A stretch of 64,000 bases of DNA, from contig JAHXHN010000010.1 of the NCBI GenBank assembly GCA_025656675.1, positions 30,716-94,715 on the forward strand, written 5' to 3'. The position numbers and the translations under genes are program-made. Below, piece after piece: positions 53,288 to 63,286 of this stretch. Position 1 is the stretch's first letter. The number at the start of each line of letters is the position of its first letter. Under the pieces are notes generated by a model, which was given only the letters and a program-made list of their open reading frames with translations, did not search any database and was not told the DNA's origin. The stretch is from Candidatus Thiodiazotropha sp. (ex Codakia rugifera) (lineage in GTDB: Bacteria; Pseudomonadota; Gammaproteobacteria; Chromatiales; Chromatiaceae).

Positions 53288-54283
53288 ATGACTCAGCCAA
53301 CAAAGACCACACCGGGTAAACTCCTGGAAACACTGCTCACTGAATGGCAAAAGGCCATTATCGGCAAGCCAGAAACCTTGCGTCTGGTCATGATCAACCT
53401 CCTTTGTCGCGGTCATCTTCTATTGGAGGATCTGCCGGGATTGGGCAAAACCACCCTGGCAAAGGCTCTGGCGAGAAGCCTCGATTTGACCTTCAAACGG
53501 ATTCAGTGCACCCCGGATCTACTACCTGCAGACATTACCGGCATTTCCATATTCGATCAGAAGGCACAAGCCTTTCGTTTTTTGCCCGGCCCTGTTTTTA
53601 CCCATATTCTACTGGCAGATGAGATCAATCGCACCTCTCCACGAACCCAATCTGCGCTGCTTGAGGCGATGGCGGAAAGAACAGTCACAGTGGACAGAAA
53701 AACCCGCAAGCTGCCGGCTATCTTTATGGTCATTGCAACCCAAAACCCGATCGAATTCAGCGGCACATTTCCGCTACCTGAAGCACAATTGGACCGCTTT
53801 TTCATGCGCATCTCCCTTGGCTACCCACAACCTGGCGAGGAATCGCGTATTATGCGGATGAACCAACAGGAAAACCCATTTGAGAAGATCGCACAAGTTG
53901 TCGACGAAAAACGATTGCTCAGCCTCCAGCAGGCTGTAACACAAGTTCGACTCGATCAGAAAGTCATCGATTATATTGCTGCACTTATTCATGCCACCCG
54001 TACCCATAAAAAGATCCGTCTTGGGGTCAGTCCCCGTGGCTCCATCGCCTTGATGAAGGCCTCCCAGGCCAGTGCATTGCTGAATAACGAAAACTTTGTG
54101 ACGCCCCACAGAATACAGGAATTGGTGGTGCCGGTGCTGGCACACCGTATGCTGATGCGAAGCAATAACGACAGTGACGAAGCAATTCTATCGCAAATCA
54201 TAGAAACCACGCCCGTTCCTGCCATGCCAGACGGTACAAGGCATAAAAGTAAACCTGAGCCTAGATTAGATTTGGTGGAGTGA
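53288..54283 (+). CDS. MoxR-type AAA+ ATPase
   Basis: 331 residues. Walker A is LEDLPGLGKTTLAKAL near 47, Walker B HILLADEINRTSPRTQSALLEAM near 112, sensor 1 VIATQNPIEF, and the C-terminal lid contains RLGVSPRGSIALMKASQA. GGGAGG lies five bases before the ATG. MoxR ATPases act as chaperones with VWA or DUF58 partners; here DUF58 and TgpA-type genes follow directly, the standard three-gene set. Confidence 0.93.
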   Translation: MTQPTKTTPGKLLETLLTEWQKAIIGKPETLRLVMINLLCRGHLLLEDLPGLGKTTLAKALARSLDLTFKRIQCTPDLLPADITGISIFDQKAQAFRFLPGPVFTHILLADEINRTSPRTQSALLEAMAERTVTVDRKTRKLPAIFMVIATQNPIEFSGTFPLPEAQLDRFFMRISLGYPQPGEESRIMRMNQQENPFEKIAQVVDEKRLLSLQQAVTQVRLDQKVIDYIAALIHATRTHKKIRLGVSPRGSIALMKASQASALLNNENFVTPHRIQELVVPVLAHRMLMRSNNDSDEAILSQIIETTPVPAMPDGTRHKSKPEPRLDLVE

Positions 54284-54302
54284 AAACAGTCCCGTCAACA
54301 CT

Positions 54303-55556
54303 ATGCTGGATCCACAAGGATTGAACCAGATGAAGGAACAGGTTCTGCTTCCCAACAGACTCCCACCCGAAACCATCGCCCTCCTGCAACGATGGGTCTC
54401 TCTCCACCGGGTGCTTTGGCTTCTGACATTGGCTTGTTTCTTTGTCGCCTGGAATCGGGGCCTGGCGCTGCTATACGGTCTGTTTGCACTCAGCCTGGCA
54501 TTGCTGTTGATATCCCATGTCATGCCCCGGCTGCAATTACGTGGCATCCATGTGGAGCGTTCAACCATTGATGATCTGACTGCCGGCAGTGAAGGTATGA
54601 TCGAATACCGACTCTCAGCACCTGGTCGCCGCTATCATCTTGAATTAACCGACAGGTTACCCTTTGCTGAACAGGTACAGTCGCTGTTTTTTCCACGCAC
54701 CGACAAAGATAACCACAAACAGCAAACCTTCCATTGCGAACGTCGCGGTTATTACCGGCTTCAAGGACTAACACTCTCATCAGCCTACCCATTTGGCATT
54801 GTGAGCCAAAGCCGGCATATTGAGACGACACCGCTCGAGGTCCTCGTCCTACCTCAGGTGTACGAGCTGAGTAATCTCCCATCACCGGTCATTGCTGACG
54901 CCAACAGCGATGGTGATCTACCCATCCCCCAACAGGGTGGTCATGATGAGTTTGCAGCTGTGCGGGAGTATACCCACGGTGATGGTCTTCGCCATATTCA
55001 TTGGCGGGCCTCGGCCCGTCGACAGCAACTGGTAGTCAAAGAGTACGAACGCAGCGACCGACCTGTATTGTTAGTAGTGCTGGATTGCAGACCAGAATTC
55101 AATCAGGGCGAAGGGGCAAGATCGACCTTTGAATATGCGATCTCCATTGCGGCCTCCATGATTCACTTTGCCAGCCGTGACGGTATACAGAGTATCCTGG
55201 TCGCGGAGAATGGAGCGTGGCACGATAGAATCATTCCCGCTTACTGTTCGGATCTCTACGATCTGTACGCATTTCTGGCAAGACTTGAGAGTAACGGCCA
55301 TCAAAGTTGTGTCGAGTTGACTGAACAGGCGTTGCGTATGTTTCCCCAGGCCAACTTAATCACTGGCTTTCGCCTTAGCAGCGATAGTAAGCTTCCTGCC
55401 CTATCCCTCTACCAAACCCATATCGACCTCGAGATGGATGAACAGAGCTTTCTGTTTCCACTGCGCAGCGACCCTATGGCTGATCATCGACGAGAAGGCA
55501 ATCGTCTGTTCTATCGAGTCAACGCCTTGTCACCCTTGGAGAGACTGTTTCAGTGA
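54303..55556 (+). CDS. DUF58 domain protein
   Basis: 417 residues. Two membrane helices lie near 40-80 (LTLACFFVAW, LFALSLALLLISHVM). The DUF58 core contains REYTHGDGLRHIHWRASARR near 220 and the VWA-like VLLVVLDCRPEF near 255. It is the usual partner of MoxR ATPases in envelope-linked complexes. It overlaps the next gene by four bases (GTGA). Confidence 0.92.
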   Translation: MLDPQGLNQMKEQVLLPNRLPPETIALLQRWVSLHRVLWLLTLACFFVAWNRGLALLYGLFALSLALLLISHVMPRLQLRGIHVERSTIDDLTAGSEGMIEYRLSAPGRRYHLELTDRLPFAEQVQSLFFPRTDKDNHKQQTFHCERRGYYRLQGLTLSSAYPFGIVSQSRHIETTPLEVLVLPQVYELSNLPSPVIADANSDGDLPIPQQGGHDEFAAVREYTHGDGLRHIHWRASARRQQLVVKEYERSDRPVLLVVLDCRPEFNQGEGARSTFEYAISIAASMIHFASRDGIQSILVAENGAWHDRIIPAYCSDLYDLYAFLARLESNGHQSCVELTEQALRMFPQANLITGFRLSSDSKLPALSLYQTHIDLEMDEQSFLFPLRSDPMADHRREGNRLFYRVNALSPLERLFQ

Positions 55557-57805
55557 AACTCGACTCACTTAAGGTGATCTATTGGTATAGCCTGGTATCG
55601 GGTGTTGCAGCCAGCGCACTGCTGTTTGCCTACTTCGGTTTTTTCGTAGCGCTCATTGGATTGATCACGGTGATTCCTGCCAGTTATCTCATCCTGATCA
55701 CTGTCGGTCACACAGAAGAGGCAACCAGTCCCTATTTGAAAGTATCAGAGCAAATAGCGGTGGTTGGCATTATCGCCTTTCTTCCACTGATGTTACTCGC
55801 CAATCTACTGGTGGCACTGCTGGTATTTATTGGTTTTGCTCAACTGGCATTACTCTTTCAGACCCACGACTACAGACGTCTCTATATCGGTCTGGTGGTC
55901 GGCTTCACCGCTTTGATCGCTGGAGCGGTCGAGTCCAAGACAGGTCTCTATCTCCTGTTTTTTCTTGCCTACACGGTAACGATCAGCATTACCTTGGGCT
56001 ACGCACATATCGAGCCACTGAGTCAAAATCGCTCTCAGTGGAATCCCATGGACCAGTTTCGCACCTCCCTATGGTTGGTCGTTATAGCATTGATCATCTA
56101 TCTGATTGTGCCACGATTTCCAGCAGGCAATCTGGGTGCACGGCCGGGATCGGATCACTTTTATGAAAACAGTGAATGGGAGGACGAAGCGAAGCAGACT
56201 ACCGACAATCAGGACGGACACGGCCCGGCAGAATCACTGCTCAATGATTTGGTTAAAAGCATCGGATTGGACGATGCAACCAAGCGACTTATTGAACAGC
56301 GACCCAACGCTGAAGCTCATCAAACAGCATTCCGCTACCGAGGATTCGATCATGAATTGGATATCGATAACCCGGATGATCAGGGTGACCGTTTCAGCAA
56401 CACGATTGTGGCACGTATGCGTTCTGACAGACCACTCTATCTGCGGGCACGTATCTTCGACCGCTTTGATGGCATTCGCTGGTACAGCTCAGCGCAACAG
56501 CTGAGTAAATTAAAACTGGCCCGGGGTGAAATTGAGCTATATACAAAACCTCGTTCTCCAGATGCTGTCCTCGAACGTTACGAGATATTCATTGAACAGG
56601 AACTGGGCGACTATATTGCCGCTGCTGCAGTACCGGTGAAAGTCAATTTCCCCTCGACGGTTATTGGTGTGGATGCCTTCGGACAACTTCACTCCCCTGG
56701 TGCATTGAAAGAAGGAACCGGCTATGCGGTGGAGTCTCTACGCACAGTCCACAAAGGCCGGACTTTTGCTGAAACCCACTATGTGGATCTACCCAATTTC
56801 AAACAACTGCCCAAAGCGCTTGATCCCCGTATTGCAGCATTAGCGAATAGCTTGACGAAAAATCACACTACCCAGTTAGAAAAAGCAGTTGCCTTGGAAC
56901 AGCATTTACGAAATCAGTATGACTACGATTTCGGCTCCATCTTCACCTCACAACACCAGACACCTTTGAGTCGATTTCTGTTTGACACAAAAAAAGGGCA
57001 TTGCGAATATTTTGCCAGCGCACTGGCCATCATGTTGCGCACTCAAGGCATACCGTCCCGACTGGTCACCGGTTTCTCTGCAACCAACCAGAACCCGCTC
57101 ACCGGTTATTACGACATCTACGCACTGGATGGACACGCCTGGGTCGAGGCCTATGTGGATAATCTCGGCTGGTTGGAGCTTGAACCCACAGCTTATTATG
57201 ATGGCCCGTCAGTCAACAATGAAATCCTCTCTGCCGAACAGATCAATGACTATGTTGAGCGTCAGTTGCGGTTACAACAAGTAATGGGTGATGAATCTTT
57301 CAGCCTTGAAAAGATCATGACCGGATTTTGGCAAGCCGTCTATCTTGGATTTATCTGGTTTGGGGCTTATCTGAAACTGCTACTCATCAACACTTGGCCC
57401 TGGCTGATGGCCCTAGCACTGGCCACGCTCTCAGTCTGGATATTATGGCCCCAGATTCGTCCGCGATTGCATGCCTACCAGATTAACCGACGCATGCAAT
57501 CGATTTCCCTGTCAACGCCTGAACAGGCCATCATCGATTATCTTCAGGGAATTGATGAACTACTGGTCAATGCAGGCTACTTCAGACCGGCTGGGCTGAC
57601 AATTGAGCAGTACCTGGAAAAGCTTGTGGAGATGGATATCACTACCAGGCCCGATCAATTATCGTATATTTTCAATCGACTCCACTATGCCAAAGCAAAG
57701 CAAAATCCAAATCCTGAAGGCTACAAAAAGCTGTTCGATACACTTTATAGCCTGGGACATTCCAGGTTAAAACAGCGTATAGTAAATATCAGCCAACAGA
57801 TATGA
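55553..57805 (+). CDS. TgpA-like transmembrane transglutaminase
   Basis: 750 residues from a GTG overlapping the DUF58 gene. About six N-terminal membrane helices (1-190, DUF3488) precede a periplasmic transglutaminase-like core with the triad Cys (KKGHCEYFASALAIML near 482), His (GHAWVEAYV near 528) and Asp/Glu downstream. A seventh helix (WPWLMALALATLSVWILW near 620) and a DUF4129-like cytoplasmic tail follow. Pseudomonas TgpA is the named relative. It probably crosslinks or cleaves a periplasmic peptide substrate under MoxR/DUF58 control. Confidence 0.92.
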   Translation: MKLDSLKVIYWYSLVSGVAASALLFAYFGFFVALIGLITVIPASYLILITVGHTEEATSPYLKVSEQIAVVGIIAFLPLMLLANLLVALLVFIGFAQLALLFQTHDYRRLYIGLVVGFTALIAGAVESKTGLYLLFFLAYTVTISITLGYAHIEPLSQNRSQWNPMDQFRTSLWLVVIALIIYLIVPRFPAGNLGARPGSDHFYENSEWEDEAKQTTDNQDGHGPAESLLNDLVKSIGLDDATKRLIEQRPNAEAHQTAFRYRGFDHELDIDNPDDQGDRFSNTIVARMRSDRPLYLRARIFDRFDGIRWYSSAQQLSKLKLARGEIELYTKPRSPDAVLERYEIFIEQELGDYIAAAAVPVKVNFPSTVIGVDAFGQLHSPGALKEGTGYAVESLRTVHKGRTFAETHYVDLPNFKQLPKALDPRIAALANSLTKNHTTQLEKAVALEQHLRNQYDYDFGSIFTSQHQTPLSRFLFDTKKGHCEYFASALAIMLRTQGIPSRLVTGFSATNQNPLTGYYDIYALDGHAWVEAYVDNLGWLELEPTAYYDGPSVNNEILSAEQINDYVERQLRLQQVMGDESFSLEKIMTGFWQAVYLGFIWFGAYLKLLLINTWPWLMALALATLSVWILWPQIRPRLHAYQINRRMQSISLSTPEQAIIDYLQGIDELLVNAGYFRPAGLTIEQYLEKLVEMDITTRPDQLSYIFNRLHYAKAKQNPNPEGYKKLFDTLYSLGHSRLKQRIVNISQQI

Positions 57806-58003
57806 CAGATAAACATATAAAATAGACATCTTCTTTTTATGAACTTGTTCGCTCCCATTCCCTTTGGGCCAGTTACTGTTATTAACCTATAAAAAATTAC
57901 ACTTACCCTATCTTATGTAGCGGATATATTGGCTAAAGGATGATCTATCCTTCAATAAACGAACCTGTCTATACTTAACGGTAATTTTTTGGGGGACATC
58001 AAC

Positions 58004-59131
58004 ATGCAATGGGCTGCATACCGGCTTACGGGCTTACTTTTGCTTTCTCTGGTACTCATGGGCTGTGAAAAGCCACAACCCTTGCAAACCGTCGATATTG
58101 TCCGCCCTGTAAAAACCTATCTCATAGAGACAGCAGATTCAGGGGGAATACGCTCCTTCCCTGCACGTATCGATGCCGGTAGAAAGGCAGAACTCGCTTT
58201 TCGAGTATCAGGAAAAGTGAAAACCTTGGCAGTCAAAGAGGGTGATCGTGTGGAGAAAGGCCAGCAGTTGGCGACGCTGGACACAACCGATTATCAGATC
58301 ACCTTTAACGATCGTAAAGCAAACCTTGAAAACGCAAAAAAGAACTTTATGCGTGCAAAGGAGTTGATTGTAAAGGGCAATATTTCGAAGATGGACTTTG
58401 ACCGTCTTGAGGCTGAATTCAAGAGTGCGCAATCAGCCCTGGAATCCGCGCAACAGGATTTAAAATACACAAAACTCACCGCCCCGTTTAAAGGCGTCAT
58501 TGCCAAGCGCCATATAGAGAACTTTGAAGAGATACAAGCCAAGCAGATTGTGCTCGATCTACAGGATATTTCTCAGCTTGAAGTAAAATTTGACATACCT
58601 GAGAGTCAGCTTCGTGAACTGCAACCTGAAGGTGATATGCCAGACTCAAGACGCACTCAAATACCTGTCAAGGTCACCTTTTCCGACCTGCCAGGGAAGA
58701 GTTACCCCCTCACCTATCGTGAAGTCAGCACCAAGGCAGATGAGAAAACACAGACATTTCGGGTCACTTACACCATGGAAAGAACCGATGATGTCACAAT
58801 ATTACCTGGCATGACCGCTACAGCAATTGTCGATTTGAGCGGGTTTCTCAGCATGGACATTCGTCATACTGTTCCCGCACAAGCCATTATCGGCGACTAC
58901 AAATTAGACCCAAAGGCCTGGGTCATCGATGAACAGAGCATGACCGTCAAATCGCGTAGCGTAAAGGTGGGCCGGCTACTGGGTAACAATATTGAAGTAT
59001 TGGAAGGTCTGGAACCCGGTGAACGCATTGTCACAGCGGGCGCACCATTCGTGGTTGAAAACATGCCGATTAAGCTAATGCCTGATCAGGAACAGGCTGA
59101 GCCCCGTACCGAAGATCTGAAATACCAGTAA
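58004..59131 (+). CDS. RND efflux periplasmic adaptor (membrane-fusion lipoprotein)
   Basis: 375 residues from the ATG at 58004 after a GGGGG tract. The lipoprotein signal (LLLLSLVLMGCEK) gives Cys near 19. HlyD-like layout: ARIDAGRKAELAFRVSGKVKTLAVKEGDRVEKGQQLATLD (lipoyl half), a coiled-coil hairpin, then KLTAPFKGVIAKRH and the beta-barrel ending in GLEPGERIVTAGAPFV. It links an RND pump to an outer-membrane channel, which is not encoded in this window. The pump gene follows after 36 bases. Confidence 0.93.
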   Translation: MQWAAYRLTGLLLLSLVLMGCEKPQPLQTVDIVRPVKTYLIETADSGGIRSFPARIDAGRKAELAFRVSGKVKTLAVKEGDRVEKGQQLATLDTTDYQITFNDRKANLENAKKNFMRAKELIVKGNISKMDFDRLEAEFKSAQSALESAQQDLKYTKLTAPFKGVIAKRHIENFEEIQAKQIVLDLQDISQLEVKFDIPESQLRELQPEGDMPDSRRTQIPVKVTFSDLPGKSYPLTYREVSTKADEKTQTFRVTYTMERTDDVTILPGMTATAIVDLSGFLSMDIRHTVPAQAIIGDYKLDPKAWVIDEQSMTVKSRSVKVGRLLGNNIEVLEGLEPGERIVTAGAPFVVENMPIKLMPDQEQAEPRTEDLKYQ

Positions 59132-59167
59132 TGCTGAAACGATAACAACAATTTTTAGGGATTGAGA

Positions 59168-62100
59168 ATGAATATCGGCGAATACTCCATTAGGACACCG
59201 GTTGTTTCCTGGTTACTGGTCATCATCATGGTGGGTGGCGGAATCTGGGCCTTTGAACGAATCGGCAAATTGGAAGACCCCGCTTTCACCATCAAGATGG
59301 CCAAGATCATCACTCCCTACCCCGGCGCTTCTGCCAGCCAGGTTCAGAATGAAGTAACCTACCATATCGAAGACGCCATCCAGCGCATGGAACAGGTCAA
59401 ACGGATAAAAATGTCTGTCTCCAGACCGGGTATGTCCGATATTTTGATCGAGTTCAAGGATAAATACAGGGGAGATGATATCCCCAATATCTATGATGAA
59501 TTACGGCGCAAGATCGCCGACATGAAACACAAACTCCCGCCTGGCACTCAAGACCCGATGGTCATCGATGATTTCGGCGATGTATATGGTGTCTATCTGG
59601 CAATCAGCGGTGAAGGGTACAGTTGGCGGGACTTGTGGGATTTCACCGATAACTTCAAACGTGAACTGGTGTTGGTCCCCGGCATCAGAAAAATCTCCAT
59701 CAGTGGCACCCAGAAAGAGGTTATCTATGTTGATATTTCCCGCTCGCAACTCGGTGAAATGGGTATATCCCCAACACAGATATCACAGACCCTAGAATCC
59801 CAGAATGTCGTCGTAACCGCTGGGAACGCCAGTGTCGGTAATGAGTACCTGCGCATCGAGCCGACCGGTGAATTCAATTCCGTCAAAGAGATCGGCAATG
59901 TGCTGATCGGTTCTGATGAGCAGAAGCTCGTCTATCTCAAGGATATTGCTGAAATCACTAGGGCCTATGAAGAGGTCCCCAGCCAGATGTACTACGTGAA
60001 CGGTAAACCGTCGCTAACCCTCGGAATTTCCATGCAGGCCGGTGAGAACGTGGTAGCCGCTGGGGAGAAACTAAAACAACGGGTCCTGGAACTCCTCCCC
60101 ACCATCCCCATCGGCATGGAGCTGACCGAAATCTACAATCAACCCGCTGAAGTGGAAAAATCAGTCAGTGGCTTTATAGTCAGCGTTGGTCAGGCAGTGG
60201 CAATTGTGATCCTGGTGCTGTTACTCTTCATGGGGTTACGGGTGGGCTTCATTATCGGATCTGTGCTGCTGATTACTGTAGCGGGTACCCTGTTCATCAT
60301 GCATCTCGAGGGTATCGAGCTTCAGCGGATTTCATTGGGAGCACTGGTCATCGCGCTGGGCATGCTGGTTGACAACGCCATTGTAGTCGCTGAAGGCATG
60401 CTGGTACGCATGCAAGCCGGCATGAAGGCTGCAGACGCTGCTCGTGAAACCGTGGGTAAAACCATCTGGGCTCTGCTGGGTGGCACAGTTATCGGTATCC
60501 TGGCTTTTTCTGCGATCGGTCTTTCACCAGACAGCACCGGTGAATTTGCCGGATCGCTGTTCTGGGTAATTCTCTACTCCCTGCTGCTCTCCTGGATAAC
60601 CGCAATCAGTACAACACCTCTGCTCTGCGCTCTATTGCTCAAACCCGGTCAGCTGGCTAATGGTAATGACAGTGATCCCTATGGTGGTGCTGTATTCATA
60701 CTATTCAGAGAAATTGTCGATCGGGCTATACGGTTACGCTGGATCACAGTCGCAGGGGTCATTGGTCTGTTTGTTATGGCAGTGATTGGATTCGGCAGTG
60801 TCAAACAGGCCTTTTTTCCTGAGTCCAACACACCCCTGTTTTATGTCGATATATGGGAGATAGAAGGTACTGATATCCGCAAGACACGAGAGGATACCCT
60901 CAGGATTGAGTCCTATCTGCGTGAACAGGAGGGTGTTGTACAGACCGCTGCCGCCATTGGTGGCCCACACCAACGCTTTACCCTGGTTTATGACCCACGA
61001 GAGACATCATCGGCCTATGCTCAGATCATCGTTAAAACAGATACCCGGGAGAGAATCCCCGAAATCTGGAAAAAGGTCGATCAATACATGAAGGAGAATT
61101 TGCCCTGGACCGACCCGATTATCAAGGCAATGCGTATGGGTCCAGGCCGTGATAGCAAAATAGAAGCTCGTTTCCATGGTCCTGATCCGACACTGCTGCG
61201 CAGACTCTCACAAGAGGCTCAGGCGATCATGCGCGCCGATCCGCGATCAAAAGACATTCGCGACAATTGGCGGCAACCCGTCAAATTGATACGCCCGATC
61301 TTCAATGAACAGGTCGGCCGGCAACTGGGGATCACCCGGGAACATCTGGCAACAGCACTGCAATATGCGTTCGATGGGACACCCGTTGGCCAATTTCGTG
61401 ACGGTATCAGAGTCTTACCCATCCTGATGCGGGCACCTGAAGCGGAACGCCAGGATGTCGGTAATCTTCAGGATATTTTGGTCTGGAGTCCGGCATTGAA
61501 TCAGTCAGTATCGGCTGCCCAGGTTGTCAGCGGCTATGAAACCGTATTTGAAAATACAGTCATTCGTTCTCGCAACCGTATCCAGACGATCACTGCCTCC
61601 TGCAACTCCATTGAGGAGCTGGCGACCTCTCTGTTTACGCAGTTGAAACCGCAAATCGAAGCCATAGCGTTACCGCCTGGTTATACCCTCTCCTGGGGTG
61701 GTGAGTACGAGGATTCAAAAAATGCCCAGGGTGGGTTGATGAGTTCACTGCCTGTCGGCTTTTTACTGATGATTCTTGTGAGCATCCTGTTATTCGGTAA
61801 GGTCCGTCAACCACTGCTGATTTGGCTCACAGTACCCCTGGCGATTATCGGTATCACTGCAGGTCTGCTTACTTTTAATGGAGCCTTTGATTTCATGTCC
61901 TTGTTGGGTGCGCTCTCTCTGATTGGCCTGCTGATCAAGAATGCCATTGTGCTGATCGACGAGATCGATCAACAAAGGGTTGAGGGTAAGGAGACTTATA
62001 CGGCGATACTCGATTCAACTGTCAGTAGGTTAAGACCGGTGGTGCTTGCGGCCGCTACTACAATCCTGGGTCTCATTCCGCTGTTGCAGGATGTCTTCTT

Positions 62101-62212
62101 CGTCAATATGTCACTGACGATCATGGCGGGTCTAGGTTTTGCCACCCTGCTCACTCTGTTATTTGTGCCAACGCTCTACGCCATTCTATTTGGGATAAAA
62201 CCATCAGCCTAG
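59168..62212 (+). CDS. RND efflux transporter (AcrB/MexB-like subfamily)
   Basis: 1014 residues from the ATG at 59168 after AGGGA. The hydrophobic layout is that of HAE RND pumps: one N-terminal helix (VSWLLVIIMVGGGIWAF), a large periplasmic loop, a central helix block with the proton-relay GALVIALGMLVDNAIVVAEGMLVRM near 400, a second periplasmic loop, and a C-terminal block with ALSLIGLLIKNAIVLIDEIDQ near 920. It resembles the less-characterised acriflavin-resistance relatives rather than E. coli AcrB itself. The substrate is unknown. It shares an operon with its adaptor. Confidence 0.93.
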   Translation: MNIGEYSIRTPVVSWLLVIIMVGGGIWAFERIGKLEDPAFTIKMAKIITPYPGASASQVQNEVTYHIEDAIQRMEQVKRIKMSVSRPGMSDILIEFKDKYRGDDIPNIYDELRRKIADMKHKLPPGTQDPMVIDDFGDVYGVYLAISGEGYSWRDLWDFTDNFKRELVLVPGIRKISISGTQKEVIYVDISRSQLGEMGISPTQISQTLESQNVVVTAGNASVGNEYLRIEPTGEFNSVKEIGNVLIGSDEQKLVYLKDIAEITRAYEEVPSQMYYVNGKPSLTLGISMQAGENVVAAGEKLKQRVLELLPTIPIGMELTEIYNQPAEVEKSVSGFIVSVGQAVAIVILVLLLFMGLRVGFIIGSVLLITVAGTLFIMHLEGIELQRISLGALVIALGMLVDNAIVVAEGMLVRMQAGMKAADAARETVGKTIWALLGGTVIGILAFSAIGLSPDSTGEFAGSLFWVILYSLLLSWITAISTTPLLCALLLKPGQLANGNDSDPYGGAVFILFREIVDRAIRLRWITVAGVIGLFVMAVIGFGSVKQAFFPESNTPLFYVDIWEIEGTDIRKTREDTLRIESYLREQEGVVQTAAAIGGPHQRFTLVYDPRETSSAYAQIIVKTDTRERIPEIWKKVDQYMKENLPWTDPIIKAMRMGPGRDSKIEARFHGPDPTLLRRLSQEAQAIMRADPRSKDIRDNWRQPVKLIRPIFNEQVGRQLGITREHLATALQYAFDGTPVGQFRDGIRVLPILMRAPEAERQDVGNLQDILVWSPALNQSVSAAQVVSGYETVFENTVIRSRNRIQTITASCNSIEELATSLFTQLKPQIEAIALPPGYTLSWGGEYEDSKNAQGGLMSSLPVGFLLMILVSILLFGKVRQPLLIWLTVPLAIIGITAGLLTFNGAFDFMSLLGALSLIGLLIKNAIVLIDEIDQQRVEGKETYTAILDSTVSRLRPVVLAAATTILGLIPLLQDVFFVNMSLTIMAGLGFATLLTLLFVPTLYAILFGIKPSA

Positions 62213-62219
62213 TCAGTAC

Positions 62220-62870
62220 TTATAACTGTTTCAAAAACCGATTAGCACGCGGTATGTAGTAATTGTCATAATTCAGGGAGAGCACAACATAGCGTGATCT
62301 ACCAACAATCTCCCCTCTCGGAACAAAACCGATCACCCGGGAATCGGCACTATTATCCCGATTATCCCCCAATACAAGATAGTGGTCCGGCGGTACTGTT
62401 ACCGGTTTGAAACTGGAATGATGCGAATCATGGCCCAACCACCTTACCCAATGCGCCACACCCAATAGGTGCTCGATTTTATCTACCTTCCCGATGGCAG
62501 CCACACTGTCCTGATAGGCGAGTTTTTCCCCGTTGATCCAGAGTTGATTTTGCTGCATCGCTACCACATCACCCGGTAGGCCGATGACACGTTTCACCAG
62601 GCGTTTGTCCGCAGCCTCAGAATCAAAGATGATAATATCACCCCTGGCGGGATCACCTCGTTTCAGCAAAGAGATAGCGGTAAAGGGTAAGCGCAGATCG
62701 TAGGCCATTTTATTGACGAAGACCCGGTCACCTTCCAGAATAGTCGGTTTCATCGACCCGGTTGGGACGGTATTCCAATCTGCAATGGCGCTACGAAATA
62801 TCAACATCAAACAGACAAAAAGAAAAAAAGATCTATTTGCTTTCCAAAGCAGGAGAAACCGTAGTTTCAT
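62220..62870 (-). CDS. lepB: Signal peptidase I
   Basis: 216 residues. One N-terminal helix (SFFLFVCLMLIFRSAIA) is followed by the Ser nucleophile in VPTGSMKPTILEGDRVFVNK near 36-41 and the general-base Lys in DKRLVKRVIGLPGD near 90. The C-terminal GDNRDNSADSRVIGFVP near 170 is diagnostic. It is shorter than E. coli LepB (324) and is usually a second, S26-type copy. It cleaves export signals at the inner membrane. It is convergent with the RND gene, eight bases apart. Confidence 0.93.
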   Translation of the reverse strand: MKLRFLLLWKANRSFFLFVCLMLIFRSAIADWNTVPTGSMKPTILEGDRVFVNKMAYDLRLPFTAISLLKRGDPARGDIIIFDSEAADKRLVKRVIGLPGDVVAMQQNQLWINGEKLAYQDSVAAIGKVDKIEHLLGVAHWVRWLGHDSHHSSFKPVTVPPDHYLVLGDNRDNSADSRVIGFVPRGEIVGRSRYVVLSLNYDNYYIPRANRFLKQL

Positions 62871-62982
62871 TATTAACTCCTGTTATCGATATATACCTTA
62901 CCTCGGACCCCAGCACATCCCCATGAGTTCACACCAGCCTCGTTTACCGTACGTGGTTCGTACCATGCTCATAAGTTGGATT

Positions 62983-63004
62983 TAGGGTGCGACCCTGCCG
63001 CACC
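62983..63004. repeat. REP-like palindrome, copy 12
   Basis: TAGGGTGCGACCCTGCCGCA followed by CC, in the spacer between lepB and the TIR gene. Confidence 0.7.
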
Positions 63005-63060
63005 ACCCGCGTATCGGATCAAACATGGACATTGCTTTCTTTATTGGCTCGGAATTTGAT

Positions 63061-63080
63061 ACGGTAGGGCCGCACCTTAC
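63061..63080. repeat. REP-like palindrome, copy 13 (half-site)
   Basis: ACGGTAGGGCCGCACCTTAC, a shorter copy in opposite written orientation to copy 12, 56 bases away. Confidence 0.55.
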
Positions 63081-63286
63081 TGACGTATGCTAAAGTGCTT
63101 ATTTGAAGTTAAAAGCCCTACTCCAACAACAGGCCTAATTTTAGATTGTGGAATATTTACAATAATAAAATACTCAATCTCATATAAACTGAATATGACT
63201 GGGTTGAATATCGCTTAAGGCGAGAGCTGGAAGTCTGACAGCCAGGCTATGGACAAGTACAGGAAGGTGCCCTGAGGAGGATTCTC

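Larger units (their letters stand above)
62871..63286. other. Spacer upstream of the TIR gene
   Basis: 416 bases with no gene. It contains two REP copies (62983-63004 and 63061-63080). The last ~50 bases hold an open frame without ATG, GTG or TTG before the TIR domain. Confidence 0.5.
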